DNA of 64,000 nt from an uncultured Eubacteriales bacterium (GCA_900545265.1 UQYI01000009.1:1-64000); one strand, 5' to 3'. Positions 35,579 through 44,916 are shown, counted from the stretch's first letter. Notes: generated from the sequence alone by a model not told the origin. Made by a program: numbers and translations.

Positions 35579-35815
35579 TTATTGCAGGGGTTTGCCGCAA
35601 TGGGGGCATTTGCCGTTGCCCTTGCCCCGAATCTCCATGGCTTTGCCGCAGTGGGGGCATTTGTAGAAGAAAACCGTCTGGACAGAGCCAGCCAGCAGCA
35701 CCAGCAGGGCCACCACGCCTATCCAGCGCTTCTGGGTCATAAGGGCGGCAACGGCCAACAGGGCCGTTACCACTATGTCTGCCCAATACAGGGCTTTGCT
35801 CAGCTTATAAGACAT
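35579..35815 (-). CDS. Small two-TM protein with C-terminal zinc ribbon
   Basis: 78 residues starting MSYKLSKALYWADI, behind GAGAGG. Two hydrophobic helices (residues ~12-25 and 30-48), then CPHCG and CPHCG separated by about 16 residues. Function unknown; possibly a membrane-bound small regulator. Directly downstream of prfB. Confidence 0.8.
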   Translation of the reverse strand: MSYKLSKALYWADIVVTALLAVAALMTQKRWIGVVALLVLLAGSVQTVFFYKCPHCGKAMEIRGKGNGKCPHCGKPLQ

Positions 35816-35825
35816 AGACCGCCTC

Positions 35826-36926
35826 TCAGGACTGCACCAAATATTCGCTGATAAAGGGATCCAGATCTCCATCCATAACGGCCTGAATGTTGCCTGTTTC
35901 CACACCGGTGCGGTGATCCTTTACCAAGGTGTAGGGCTGGAAAACGTAGGAGCGGATCTGGCTGCCCCATTCGATCTTCTTCATTACGCCCTTGATGGCA
36001 GCCATCTGTTCCTCCCGCTCCCGCTCCTGAAGCTCCAGCAGTCGGCCTTTCAGGATACGCATGGCCATCTCTTTGTTTTGCAGCTGGCTGCGCTCATTCT
36101 GACACTGCACCACGATACCTGTGGGCAGGTGAGTAATGCGGATGGCGGAGGAGACCTTGTTTACGTTCTGTCCGCCGGCGCCGCCGCTGCGATAGGTATC
36201 TACCCGGATATCGTCCGGCTCGATCTTGATATCATTGCTGTCATCGTCAAAGATGGGGGTCACGTCCAGTGAGGAGAAGGAGGTCTGCCGCCGGGCATTG
36301 GCATCAAAGGGAGAGATCCGCACCAGCCGGTGAACGCCCTTTTCCGCCTTGAGATAGCCGTAGGCGTTTTCGCCTTCCACCTCAAAGGTGACGCTTTTGA
36401 TGCCGGCATTTTCACCGGGAAGCAGATCCAGCTCTTTTACAGACCAGCCCCGGCGGTCACAGTACCGGGAGTACATGCGGTAAAGAATATCCGTCCAGTC
36501 CTGGGCTTCGGTGCCGCCTGCCCCTGCATGCAGGGAAAGAACGGCGTTGCAGCTGTCATAGGGCCCTTTAAGAAGCATTTCCAGCCGCAGAGCCTCCACC
36601 TTTTTTTGCAGGTCTGCAAGTTCAGACTTGATTTCTGCCGTAAGGCTTTCGTCCTCTTCTTCTTCGGCCATTTCGATCAGGGTCTGGATATCATCCCGCT
36701 GGGCGTTGAGCCGCCGCAGCCGTTCCAGCTTGTCCTTGAGAATCTTCACCCGCTGGGTGATCTTGTTGGCATTGTCTATATCATTCCAGAAGTCTGCGGC
36801 AGACATCTGGTCTTCCAGCTCTTTCAGATCCGTCTGCAGCTCCTGGGGCTTCATCTGGGCATTGGCCTTGCTCAGGGTCTCACTGAGCTCCCCCAGCTCC
36901 ATCTTGTATGTATCCAATACTATCAT
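35826..36926 (-). CDS. prfB: Peptide chain release factor 2, no programmed frameshift
   Basis: 366 residues. The RF2 anticodon-like SPF is in RISPFDANARRQT and the catalytic GGQ in SGGAGGQNVNKVSS. Reads UGA and UAA stops. Unlike many bacteria the frame is continuous from the start; no CTTTGA slippery site splits the first ~25 codons. Follows secA on the same strand, an old arrangement in Firmicutes. Confidence 0.96.
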   Translation of the reverse strand: MIVLDTYKMELGELSETLSKANAQMKPQELQTDLKELEDQMSAADFWNDIDNANKITQRVKILKDKLERLRRLNAQRDDIQTLIEMAEEEEDESLTAEIKSELADLQKKVEALRLEMLLKGPYDSCNAVLSLHAGAGGTEAQDWTDILYRMYSRYCDRRGWSVKELDLLPGENAGIKSVTFEVEGENAYGYLKAEKGVHRLVRISPFDANARRQTSFSSLDVTPIFDDDSNDIKIEPDDIRVDTYRSGGAGGQNVNKVSSAIRITHLPTGIVVQCQNERSQLQNKEMAMRILKGRLLELQEREREEQMAAIKGVMKKIEWGSQIRSYVFQPYTLVKDHRTGVETGNIQAVMDGDLDPFISEYLVQS

Positions 36927-37037
36927 AGTAAAACTCCGTTCTGATTTTTAGTTGGGGAAAGGGAAACCGTTGCGCTGCCCCGGTCAGAAGGGACAGGCCC
37001 GCACCATGGTCAGCCAGTAATCGTTCATACTTCGGCC

Positions 37038-39791
37038 TCAGTTGGCATTGCGCCCGCAGCAGCTTTTGTATTTTTTGCCGCTGCCGCAGGGACAGGGATC
37101 GTTGCGGCCTACCTTTTCCTTGCTGCTCTTGCGCATGGGGGTATTGGCGCCGTCTCCGGCAGGATCCACGGGCTTGGCCACCTGCTTTCTTTCCATGGGC
37201 GCCCGGCGAACGGTGACCCGCATGAGATTGCGGACGGCCTCCTCACGGATCTCGTTGACCATGGCATCAAACATATCAAAGCCTTCGTTGGTGTAGGCTA
37301 CCACGGGATCCTTCTGGGCGTAAGCCCGCAGGCCGATGCCCTGCCGCAGCTGGTCCATGGCATCGATATGATCCATCCAGTGGCTGTCTACGGAACGCAG
37401 GAGCACAATTCGTTCCACTTCCCGCAGATCCAGTTTATGCTCCGCCAGCTCCCGCTCCTTTTTTTCCAGACAGGCGTTGACAAAGCTGTGGCAGATATCC
37501 TCCGCCTTCTTTTCCGTCAGCCCCTGAAGGGGAACATTGGCAAAAAGATCTTGACTTTCCTTGCCGCAAAGCTCACAGATCTCTCTGGATACGGCCAGCA
37601 GATTCCATTCTTCCGCTTTGGCTCCGTGGGGGCAGTAGGTGGTGACAATGCTTTCTACGGTGGTGCGGATCATATCCAGGAAGCTGGGATGCATATCCTC
37701 TCCCATAAGCACCTGGCGGCGCTGCCCGTAGATAATGGAGCGCTGCTTGTTCATGACGTCATCGTAACGCAGCACGTTCTTACGGGTTTCAAAGTTAGCC
37801 ATTTCCACCCGTTTCTGGGCGGCTTCGATCTGTTTGGTCACCAGGCCGCTTTCAATAGGCAGCTCATCTCCGGGATTCAGCCGGGACATGATGCCTTCCA
37901 GCCGGTCCCCGCCGAAGCGGCGCATAAGGTCATCCTGCAGGGATACATAAAAACGTGTGCTGCCGGGATCGCCCTGACGGCCTGCCCGGCCGCGAAGCTG
38001 ATTATCAATACGGCGGCTCTCATGGCGCTCGGTACCTATGATGTGCAGGCCTCCCAGATTTACCACCTGGGCGTGTTCCCGGTCGGTTTCGGCCTTATAT
38101 TCTTTGTAATAGGCGGCATAGCGCTGCCGGGCTTCCAGAATGGCTTCCTCCTGGGTATCGGCATGGCCGGTAGCTTCTTCAATAAGGTCCTCTTCCAGTC
38201 CGTCACGCATAAGAGCCTGCCGGGCCAGAAAATCCGGGTTGCCTCCCAGCAGAATATCCGTGCCGCGGCCGGCCATGTTGGTGGCAATGGTCACGGCGCC
38301 CAGTTTACCCGCCTGCGCCACGATCTGGGCTTCTTTGGCATGATATTTTGCATTGAGCACCTGATGGGGGATCCCTGCCCGCTGGAGCATGGCGGAAAGA
38401 TATTCGCTTTTTTCCACGGAGATGGTGCCTACCAGCAGGGGCTGCCCCGTTTTGTGCTTTTCCTGGATCTCGTTGACCACCGCCCGGAATTTGCCCAGTT
38501 CCGTAGTATAGACCATATCCGGCATATCCTGCCGGACGCAGGGCCGGTTTGTGGGGATCTCCACCACATCCAGTCCGTAGATGGCGGTAAACTCGTCTTC
38601 TTCCGTTTTGGCGGTACCCGTCATGCCCGCCAGCTTGTGGAACATGCGGAAGTAGTTCTGGAAGGTAATGGTGGCCAGGGTCTTGTTTTCCTTTTCCACC
38701 TTGACTCCTTCTTTGGCTTCCAGTGCCTGGTGAAGACCCTCGGAATAACGGCGGCCGATCATCAGGCGGCCGGTGAACTCATCCACAATGAGTACCTGGC
38801 CGTTCTGTACCACATAATCCTTATCCTTGGTGAACAGGGCGTGGGCCCGAAGAGCCTGCTTGATATAATGGTTCAGCTCCGTATTTTCCGCATCGGCCAG
38901 AGACTCCACTTTGAACCAGGCTTCGGCTTTGGCAATGCCCTGCGCTGTCAGCTGAACGGTGCGGCGACGGATATCGCACATGTAGTCGCCGCTCTCCACC
39001 TGCTCGATGCCCATGAGCTGATCGGATTTGTTCACGTCCTTCATATCTTCGCCCCGGGTCAGGCGGCGGACGAACCGGTCGGCCTCCCGGTACATTTCGG
39101 AGCTTTCCTCTCCCTGGCCGCTGATGATCAGGGGAGTACGGGCTTCGTCGATGAGGATGGAGTCCACCTCGTCCACAATGGCATAGTGCAGCTCCCGCTG
39201 GACCATGGATTCCTTATAGACCACCATGTTGTCCCGCAGATAGTCAAATCCAAATTCGTTATTGGTGCCGTAGGTGATATCGCAGGCATAAGCCTCCCGC
39301 CGCTGCTGGGCGGAAAGATCGTGAACAATGCATCCCACAGAAAGACCCAGGAACCGGTGGATCTTACCCATCCACTGGGCGTCGCGGCGGGCCAGATAAT
39401 CATTGACGGTGACGATGTATACGCCCTTGCCCTCCAGTGCATTCAGATAGGCGGGAAGGGTGGCTACCAGGGTCTTGCCCTCGCCGGTCTTCATTTCGGC
39501 GATACGGCCCTGATGCAGCACCATGCCGCCCAGCAGCTGTACATCGTAGGGGCGCATGTCCACCGTGCGCTTGGCAGCCTCCCGTACTACGGCAAAGGCC
39601 TCGGGCAGCAGTTGATCCAGGGTCTCTCCCTTGGCAAGCCGTTCTTTGAAAAGGGAAGTCTGCCGACGCAGCTCCTCATCGCTCATGGAGGCGTAGGTAT
39701 CTTCCAGTTTATTGATCTTGTCCACAACGGGACGCATTTTTTTCAGTTTGCTTTCGCTGGTGTTGCCCAGGAGCTTGTCTAAAAAGCCCAT
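37038..39791 (-). CDS. secA: Protein translocase ATPase SecA
   Basis: 917 residues. NBD1 Walker A MKTGEGKTLVA at ~100, DEVDSILIDEA Walker B, NBD2 with TNMAGRGTDI, helical scaffold, and the C-terminal zinc tail CPCGSGKKYKSCCG that binds SecB or ribosomes. Drives export through SecYEG. Start preceded by AAGGAGATACATTC. A long open frame on the opposite strand is a shadow. Confidence 0.98.
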   Translation of the reverse strand: MGFLDKLLGNTSESKLKKMRPVVDKINKLEDTYASMSDEELRRQTSLFKERLAKGETLDQLLPEAFAVVREAAKRTVDMRPYDVQLLGGMVLHQGRIAEMKTGEGKTLVATLPAYLNALEGKGVYIVTVNDYLARRDAQWMGKIHRFLGLSVGCIVHDLSAQQRREAYACDITYGTNNEFGFDYLRDNMVVYKESMVQRELHYAIVDEVDSILIDEARTPLIISGQGEESSEMYREADRFVRRLTRGEDMKDVNKSDQLMGIEQVESGDYMCDIRRRTVQLTAQGIAKAEAWFKVESLADAENTELNHYIKQALRAHALFTKDKDYVVQNGQVLIVDEFTGRLMIGRRYSEGLHQALEAKEGVKVEKENKTLATITFQNYFRMFHKLAGMTGTAKTEEDEFTAIYGLDVVEIPTNRPCVRQDMPDMVYTTELGKFRAVVNEIQEKHKTGQPLLVGTISVEKSEYLSAMLQRAGIPHQVLNAKYHAKEAQIVAQAGKLGAVTIATNMAGRGTDILLGGNPDFLARQALMRDGLEEDLIEEATGHADTQEEAILEARQRYAAYYKEYKAETDREHAQVVNLGGLHIIGTERHESRRIDNQLRGRAGRQGDPGSTRFYVSLQDDLMRRFGGDRLEGIMSRLNPGDELPIESGLVTKQIEAAQKRVEMANFETRKNVLRYDDVMNKQRSIIYGQRRQVLMGEDMHPSFLDMIRTTVESIVTTYCPHGAKAEEWNLLAVSREICELCGKESQDLFANVPLQGLTEKKAEDICHSFVNACLEKKERELAEHKLDLREVERIVLLRSVDSHWMDHIDAMDQLRQGIGLRAYAQKDPVVAYTNEGFDMFDAMVNEIREEAVRNLMRVTVRRAPMERKQVAKPVDPAGDGANTPMRKSSKEKVGRNDPCPCGSGKKYKSCCGRNAN

Positions 39792-39861
39792 GAATGTATC
39801 TCCTTATTCTCAAGGGGCCCGAAGGAATACCCGCATAGTTTTTCAATATGCAAATATACCA

Positions 39862-39890
39862 TAAAAAAAGCCCCGGGTAAAGGGCTTTAT
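39862..39890. terminator. Terminator between secA and the upstream small gene
   Basis: AAAAGCCC-CGGGTAA-GGGCTTT with A and T tracts on the flanks; on the minus strand it would end the 71-residue gene before secA. Confidence 0.55.
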
Positions 39891-39925
39891 GCAAACTGGA
39901 GGAAAAGGTTGCAATTAAGACATAA

Positions 39926-40141
39926 TTATTCTTTCAGCCGGGAAATGACCTGCTGCATTTTCTGCCGCTGCTTTTCCGTGAGCATGGGGGAAAGCAGCCG
40001 GTAGATCTCTTCCATCTTTGTATCCGAAAGTTCCCCCGCAGCCCGCTGCTGCCGGGTCATGGCTCCCAGCTCTTCCATAAGGGCGTCCTCGCTTTGTCCC
40101 TCCCGGGCCTGCACAAAGCGCTGCATATCTTCCTGCTTCAT
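39926..40141 (-). CDS. Unknown 71-residue helical protein
   Basis: MKQEDMQRFVQAREGQ at the start, then LSPMLTEKQRQKMQQVISRL at the end. Strong ribosome site GGGAGGTGAGCGG. No family recognised. It is divergent from the next gene and both may share a promoter region. Confidence 0.65.
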   Translation of the reverse strand: MKQEDMQRFVQAREGQSEDALMEELGAMTRQQRAAGELSDTKMEEIYRLLSPMLTEKQRQKMQQVISRLKE

Positions 40142-40295
40142 CCGCTCACCTCCCATAGTCCATCCTATGCATCCGGAAGGAAAAAAGCACCGGTTTCCAA
40201 AGATCACTTGAAACGGTCCGGGCAAAACAACCGGCGCATTTCCCGGCACATTTGGGAGGAGGGGCGAATAGAATACAGAAAAAGGAGGACGGTCC

Positions 40296-40607
40296 ATGTA
40301 CAGAAACACGGCGCCGGGAGGCGGCTGCAATCCCGGCAACCCCCAGCGAGGGGATCCCCGGCCTCCGGTCCCTTCGGCACTGGAGTGCGCCCTGTGCCTG
40401 GCCCAGGCGGTGCGGGAGGAACAGGGCCGGCGGGGGGTGGAGGAGTATGTGCGCTGTTTGAGCCGGCTGCTGCCTCAGGAGCTCAGCCGGTCGCTCAGTG
40501 CCGCTCTGGGGGTACCCCTGCCTCCCTGCCGGGAAGAACCGCCGCCCCGGAAGGATATGGACATGGGACAGCTGTTTCAGCTCATGCAGCTGCTGGGAGG
40601 AAAGTAG
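40296..40607 (+). CDS. Unknown 103-residue Pro/Cys-containing protein
   Basis: Begins MYRNTAPGGGCNPGNPQRGD; middle is helical (VEEYVRCLSRLLPQELSRSL); ends MGQLFQLMQLLGGK. AAAGGAGGACGGTCC precedes the start. Divergent from the 71-residue gene. No function assigned. Confidence 0.6.
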   Translation: MYRNTAPGGGCNPGNPQRGDPRPPVPSALECALCLAQAVREEQGRRGVEEYVRCLSRLLPQELSRSLSAALGVPLPPCREEPPPRKDMDMGQLFQLMQLLGGK

Positions 40608-40619
40608 GCTTTGCGCAAA

Positions 40620-40655
40620 AGAAAAACCCGGCCTGCCACTGGCCGGGTCTTCCTC
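40620..40655 (+). terminator. Terminator after the 103-residue gene
   Basis: AAAACCCGGCC and GGCCGGGTCTT form a stem around TGCCACT; the T run is weak. Confidence 0.55.
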
Positions 40656-40826
40656 ACAGGAATGAAAAGGAGGGATGTCATGAAAGAAACAATATTCTTT
40701 CTACAATAAGCATCTTACCGTGCAGATGTGGCAGAAAAATGCGCAAAACGTGAACGAAATGCAACAGATCCATTTTTTTAAAGAAAAGGCGGGACAAGTC
40801 TTCCGTTTTGTGGTAGTATAAAAGCA

Positions 40827-40861
40827 CAGCAGGGAGCACCATATCGCCCTGCTGAGAAGGA
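40827..40861 (+). promoter_or_regulatory. Hairpin just upstream of the hpf ribosome site
   Basis: CAGCAGGG (40827-40834) and CCCTGCTG (40847-40854) form an 8-bp stem that ends next to the AAGGAG at 40857-40862. It may insulate the leader or tune translation. Confidence 0.45.
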
Positions 40862-40870
40862 GTGCAGCAC

Positions 40871-41398
40871 ATGAAGATTTCCATTTCCGGGAAAAACCTT
40901 GAGGTCTCCGATTACATGCGGGAGGTTGCCGAGAAGAAGCTTTCCAAGCTCAGCCGGTATTTTCCCCAGGACACCGAAGCTCAGGTAACCCTCTCCGTGG
41001 AGCGGAACCGGCACATCGTGGAGGTGACCATCCCCTATGAAGGCCGTATTCTCCGGGGCGAAGAGGTTTCCGGCGACATGTACGCGTCCTTGGACAGCGT
41101 GGGGAGCAAGCTGGAAAAACAGGTGGAGCGCTATCGTACCCGTGCGGCAAAGGCCCAGCGGAACACGGCTCCTCTGGCAGAAGCCCCCGCACCCATGGAG
41201 GAAGAAGAGGAGGATCAGGGGCCTCATATCGTCCGCAACAAGAAGTTTGAGATCCGCCCCATGAGCGAGGAGGAGGCCATGCTCCAGATGGAGATGCTGG
41301 GCCATTCCTTCTTCGTGTTTGAAAACGCCGCAACGGGTGAGATCAACGTTCTTTATCTCCGCAAGGACGGTAACTACGGCCTTATTGAGCCCGCATAA
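40871..41398 (+). CDS. hpf: Ribosome hibernation-promoting factor, long form
   Basis: 175 residues. N-terminal RaiA/YfiA domain (MKISISGKNLEVSDYMREVAEKKL) binds the decoding region of the 30S; an acidic linker (EEEEEDQGP) leads to the C-terminal domain (NKKFEIRPMSEEEAMLQMEMLGHSF) that dimerises to make 100S ribosomes. ATG at 40871 is chosen over the GTG three codons earlier for its spacing to AAGGAG. Confidence 0.95.
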   Translation: MKISISGKNLEVSDYMREVAEKKLSKLSRYFPQDTEAQVTLSVERNRHIVEVTIPYEGRILRGEEVSGDMYASLDSVGSKLEKQVERYRTRAAKAQRNTAPLAEAPAPMEEEEEDQGPHIVRNKKFEIRPMSEEEAMLQMEMLGHSFFVFENAATGEINVLYLRKDGNYGLIEPA

Positions 41399-41408
41399 AA
41401 GTTTCTGC

Positions 41409-41445
41409 AAAAGGGGGCTGCGATTTTCGCAGTCCCCTTTTTAAT
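41409..41445 (+). terminator. Strong terminator after hpf
   Basis: AAAGGGGGCTGCGA and TCGCAGTCCCCTTTTT form a near-perfect stem with a TTT loop. Confidence 0.9.
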
Positions 41446-41866
41446 TGCGGCTGTCAGGAAGGTGAAACCCATGTGCGCGGGATCCTTTCATCTGCCGAGT
41501 GCTCCATTGCAGGGGCAAAAATGCGGCATGCCCAAGCTGCGGTAAAAATGTGCCTCTTTATATTATGGAAATAGAATCCCGATATGGTTTTGCACATCTG
41601 GATTTTAGCACTGCCAATACGTGGCATGGCCGATAGACGGTCTGTGTACTAAAAAAGCAGGGATCTCGTTGGAAACGTACAGGATCCTGTTTGGGAACAA
41701 TCCGGTGAGATGCGGAAAAACCGTTCTGGCTGCTTTTTTATTCTGGGAAGGATATGTTCAGAGGCACAGGCGCTGCCGAGAAAGCGGGACGCCGGGACAG
41801 ACCGTACCCCTCCTGCCTGCGTGCAGGGTGCTTTCTTGCAATCCGGTGACACGGAGCGGGGGATAT
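41446..41866. other. Gene-free stretch between hpf and the phosphatidyltransferases
   Basis: No intact gene. A frame around 41510-41625 reads CPSCGKNVPLYIMEIESRYG before a stop and may be the decayed start of a zinc-ribbon protein such as a transposase; too short to call. A 24-codon frame at 41471 has AGGAAGG ahead of it but no recognisable product. Confidence 0.35.
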
Positions 41867-41894
41867 GAAAAGCGGCCCGGGAAACCCGCGCCGC
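41867..41894 (-). terminator. Terminator of the phosphatidyltransferase pair
   Basis: GCGGC-C-CGGG / AAA / CCCG-C-GCCGC hairpin; on the minus strand a short T run follows. Confidence 0.6.
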
Positions 41895-41908
41895 CTGCCG
41901 ATCCATAT

Positions 41909-42487
41909 TTATTGCTGCTTCCGCATTTTTTTCAGTTCACGGAAATCATACCGCAGGTACATCACCAAGGACAGAAGAAGCATTCCTCCAGAAAGTCCGC
42001 AGAGCCCTTGGGCCCATATCTCCGGCAGGGCAGGGAAAACAAACAGCAGGATCATTACGCCGTAAAATACCACCGTGCTGGCCTTGCCAAACCACTGAGC
42101 GCCGTCTACACTTTCTTTGCGGCGAAGAACCACATATCCCATAAGGGCCTGAAGCAGCTCCTTGCACACAAAGAAGCCTACCAGATACCACAGCCAGGCA
42201 TACCGGCTCACCAGGCAGAAAAGCAAGGAGATCTGGGTGAGCTTGTCGGCTACAGGATCCAGTATCTTGCCGACATCGGAGATCATGTTGTATTTCCGGG
42301 CGATCTTTCCGTCCAGAATATCCGTGGCACCGGAAAGAGCTACCAGCCCGGCTGCCCAGTAGCAGGCTTCCCGGCCGATGTACAGCCAGAGGATCACAGG
42401 GATCAGGGCCAGCCGGAACAGGCTCAGCAGATTGGGGATGGTAAAGAGCTTGTCTTTATAGGGAGAGGGAGTGGGTTCCTGTTTCAT
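41909..42487 (-). CDS. CDP-alcohol phosphatidyltransferase, second copy
   Basis: 192-residue membrane enzyme. The CDP-alcohol motif is complete: TDILDGKIARKYNMISDVGK then DPVADK (D..DG..AR..G...D...D). Several TM segments. It overlaps pgsA by ATGA, so both are made together. It could be a paralogous PgsA or a cardiolipin-type synthase of the CDP-alcohol class; the sequence does not decide. Confidence 0.88.
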   Translation of the reverse strand: MKQEPTPSPYKDKLFTIPNLLSLFRLALIPVILWLYIGREACYWAAGLVALSGATDILDGKIARKYNMISDVGKILDPVADKLTQISLLFCLVSRYAWLWYLVGFFVCKELLQALMGYVVLRRKESVDGAQWFGKASTVVFYGVMILLFVFPALPEIWAQGLCGLSGGMLLLSLVMYLRYDFRELKKMRKQQ

Positions 42488-43074
42488 GCTTCAGTCAAAA
42501 AACTCCGGTTCTGATAAAGATAAATGGTGCCGGAAAGCAGCGTAAGGGCTGCAACCAGCCAGCAAAGCGCCTGCGTAAGGGTCTGTACCCAAACTACAGG
42601 GCCGAAAACGGCGGCGGCAAAGTAATAGACCAGCACGGTAAGCATCTGGGCTACGGTTTTGATCTTGCCGTATACGTTGGCGGCAATGACCTTGCCGCTT
42701 TTGCTTCCGGCGGCCACCATGCGCAGCCCGGCTACGGCAAACTCCCGAGCCAGCACCAGCACCAGTACCATGGGATGGCACACTCCGGCATCCATCATAT
42801 ACAGCAGTGCGGTGGTGGTCAGCACCTTATCTGCCAGGGGATCCATGAATTTACCGAAATCCGTAACGATGCCCCGGCTCCGGGCGATCTTTCCGTCCAG
42901 CATGTCCGTATAGCTGGCCACTGCAAAGACGATGCCCGCCAAGAGGAAGGAGAGCCGGCTGCCCCTGTGGTTGCATAACTCCGCAAACACGATGAAAACC
43001 GGCGTCAGAGCCACACGGGCCATGGTAAGTTTATTGGGCAGGTTCCAGAGGGAAGAAGAGGACGTGCTTTTCAA
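42484..43074 (-). CDS. pgsA: CDP-diacylglycerol-glycerol-3-phosphate phosphatidyltransferase
   Basis: 196 residues. NLPNKLTMARVALTPVFIV at the N-terminus is typical of PgsA; motif TDMLDGKIARSRGIVTDFGK followed by DPLADK. Makes phosphatidylglycerol phosphate, first step to phosphatidylglycerol. Start follows AGGAGGAATATC. Confidence 0.93.
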   Translation of the reverse strand: MKSTSSSSLWNLPNKLTMARVALTPVFIVFAELCNHRGSRLSFLLAGIVFAVASYTDMLDGKIARSRGIVTDFGKFMDPLADKVLTTTALLYMMDAGVCHPMVLVLVLAREFAVAGLRMVAAGSKSGKVIAANVYGKIKTVAQMLTVLVYYFAAAVFGPVVWVQTLTQALCWLVAALTLLSGTIYLYQNRSFLTEA

Positions 43075-43157
43075 GATATTCCTCCTGAAGTCATTTTCTA
43101 TAGCATAGCACTAATTTTGAAAAATGAAAAGGAAAGAAAAGGAAAACAAAAGCGTTC

Positions 43158-44300
43158 TCACTGATTCAAACTGCGTGCTTCTGCCAGCTCCAAAAGCTCC
43201 CTTTCGCTTTGGACTTCCCCGGGGTATGGGTAGGAGGCCAGACACTTTTCTGCTTTTTGACGCAGAGCGGCGGCCTGCGCCTGGTCTTTCTTCCACAGCA
43301 GAGCCAGGGCATATTGGGTGCGCAGGATGGCAGGATTCCCTTTCATACGTTTCATAAAGGCTGCCAGCTCCCGGCTTTCGCTTTGTGCCAGAATCAGGGG
43401 ATCCTGTGCCCCCAGTGCTTCGCAGTACAGCCGGTCCAGCAGAAGCAGCTGCCGATATAGGCCGGGCAGGGCATTGGAGCGGGCGGAGAGCATATCCAGA
43501 CAGACGGCGGCTTCCGCAAACCGATGTTCGTCCATAAGCCGGTTCTCATGCAGCACGGCCATAACGGCGGCCATGCTGTTGTACATATCCGCTTCCGCAG
43601 GGAGTGCAAACCAATCCTCCGGCATATCTTTCAGCCGCACGCCCCGGGAGATCTGCTGGTTGATCTTCATCTGCAGCCAGAAAGAGCGGAGCGCCGCAGG
43701 GCTTTTCCCAAGACACAGGGCATTATAGCCGTCATTATCTACATTCCCCAGCCGCATGGGAATACCGTTCATCAGCCCCATGCCCAACCCGAAAAGGGCA
43801 AACAGCAGCCACAGTCTGCCGGCCAGGGAGGCTGGATCCAGCAGCCGGTAACACAAAAAGCCCAACAGCGTCGCCAGCAGGTTCATCAAAGGGCCGCCCA
43901 GATTGTATAGTACATAGGGGAAGCGGCCTTCCCGCCATGGAGGCGGGCTCATAAGGCATTGGCCGCCGGTGCCGGGCAGGGAATACCGACCCAGGTGCAG
44001 CCGCTGCCCGTCCCATCGCCACAGCAGGTTCCCAATGCGGAAGGAGACAAAACCGTAGCCTGTACATAAACCGAAGAGCAGGTGCCCGCCTTCATGGAGC
44101 ACCACCTGCATCAGCAGCAGAAGACAGAAAGCAAGCCAGACGGCCAGCAGAAGGCCCATATGCTCCGGAAGGGGAAGCTCCAGCGACAGCACATAATCGA
44201 TCAGCGGGAAAATGGCCAGACCGCAGACCATGCCCAGAACCAGGTTTGCAAGCAGATAGAGAAATCGGCTCCGCTTGGAGGCGGCGGAATCTTTTTTCAT
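43158..44300 (-). CDS. M50-like membrane zinc metalloprotease
   Basis: 380 residues. Start at 44300 gives MKKDSAASKRSRFLYLLANL. The zinc motif HEGGH sits in a membrane helix (LLLMQVVLHEGGHLLFGL), and GNVDNDGYNA later resembles the third-ligand NPxDG region of site-2 proteases. About six TMs in the first 230 residues; the last ~140 residues are soluble and helical (TPR-like). Substrate unknown. Confidence 0.8.
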   Translation of the reverse strand: MKKDSAASKRSRFLYLLANLVLGMVCGLAIFPLIDYVLSLELPLPEHMGLLLAVWLAFCLLLLMQVVLHEGGHLLFGLCTGYGFVSFRIGNLLWRWDGQRLHLGRYSLPGTGGQCLMSPPPWREGRFPYVLYNLGGPLMNLLATLLGFLCYRLLDPASLAGRLWLLFALFGLGMGLMNGIPMRLGNVDNDGYNALCLGKSPAALRSFWLQMKINQQISRGVRLKDMPEDWFALPAEADMYNSMAAVMAVLHENRLMDEHRFAEAAVCLDMLSARSNALPGLYRQLLLLDRLYCEALGAQDPLILAQSESRELAAFMKRMKGNPAILRTQYALALLWKKDQAQAAALRQKAEKCLASYPYPGEVQSERELLELAEARSLNQ

Positions 44301-44588
44301 ACATTGATCCTTTACAGTAAAACGAATTATCATAAGTATAGCACACGAAACATCTGCAGAAAAGTGGATATGTTGGTGGAGATTCATTCCCGGTTATTCT
44401 GCAGGGAGTTCGGCTTTGGATATGCGGATAAACTATAGCGTGGGATGCGAAAGAGCATTGCATATAAAAATCCCGTCCGTCCCGGCAATGTGCGGCGATC
44501 GGAACGGGCAGGATATGGACTTGACGGTTTATAACATATTGCGGGCAACCTCGTTTGAGATTGCCCGCTTGCAAAGACGTTTATAAAG
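44301..44588. other. Core/island junction, gene-free
   Basis: Composition falls from GC-rich to AT-rich here. A hairpin GCGGGCAA (44541-44548) / TTGCCCGC (44561-44568) is present without a T run. No integrase, tRNA or clear att duplication was found. Confidence 0.45.
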
Positions 44589-44780
44589 TTAATCTTTCGG
44601 CTTCATGGTGGGGATTTCATGACTTGTGCTATTTTTCACTAACATATCCCTCCGTAGTTCCTCATATCTCCCATCTCTATTCTCCCCGATAGTCATATAT
44701 CGGCATATCTGCTCGTATATAATCGGCGTATTGGTGACGAAAATGGAGATGTTGGAGAAGACATCTATAAGAGCCGTCGA
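44589..44780 (-). pseudogene. Possible 3' fragment of a lost gene
   Basis: An open frame of 63 codons without a proper start reads NTPIIYEQICRYMTIGENRD then a charged C-terminus ending PTMKPKD. Codon use looks coding, but there is no ribosome site and a stop lies upstream. Source gene unknown. Confidence 0.3.
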
Positions 44781-44840
44781 TTAAACACTACACTTAGGAC
44801 AATAAATTATATCATATAAATCTCCAAATTTCAAGATGTT

Positions 44841-44912
44841 CGGCAGCATTGCCTCAACTCCACCGGCAGCATTGCCTCAACTCCACCGGCAGCATTGCCT
44901 CAACTCCACCGG
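44841..44912. repeat. Three perfect 23-bp tandem repeats
   Basis: The unit begins CGGCAGCATTG and ends CAACTCCAC; copies at 44841-44863, 44864-44886 and 44887-44909, then a partial CGG. 23 is not a multiple of three and the copies end 7 bases before the stop of the next gene, so it is not coding. Confidence 0.95.
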
Positions 44913-44916
44913 AAAT

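Noticed and set aside
36840..36926. RF2 autoregulatory frameshift site
   Set aside because: The prfB frame is continuous from its start and shows no CTTTGA in the first codons.
37368..39782. 804-codon frame opposite secA
   Set aside because: Shadow of secA; no ribosome site or family.
41471..41625. Zinc-ribbon transposase remnant (CPSCGKN)
   Set aside because: Too short, and only one Cys pair; noted in the intergenic entry only.
41621..42514. 297-codon frame opposite the phosphatidyltransferase
   Set aside because: Shadow over half its length and low-complexity in the rest; no ribosome site.
44541..44568. Terminator at GCGGGCAA/TTGCCCGC
   Set aside because: No T run on either strand; left as an unassigned hairpin.
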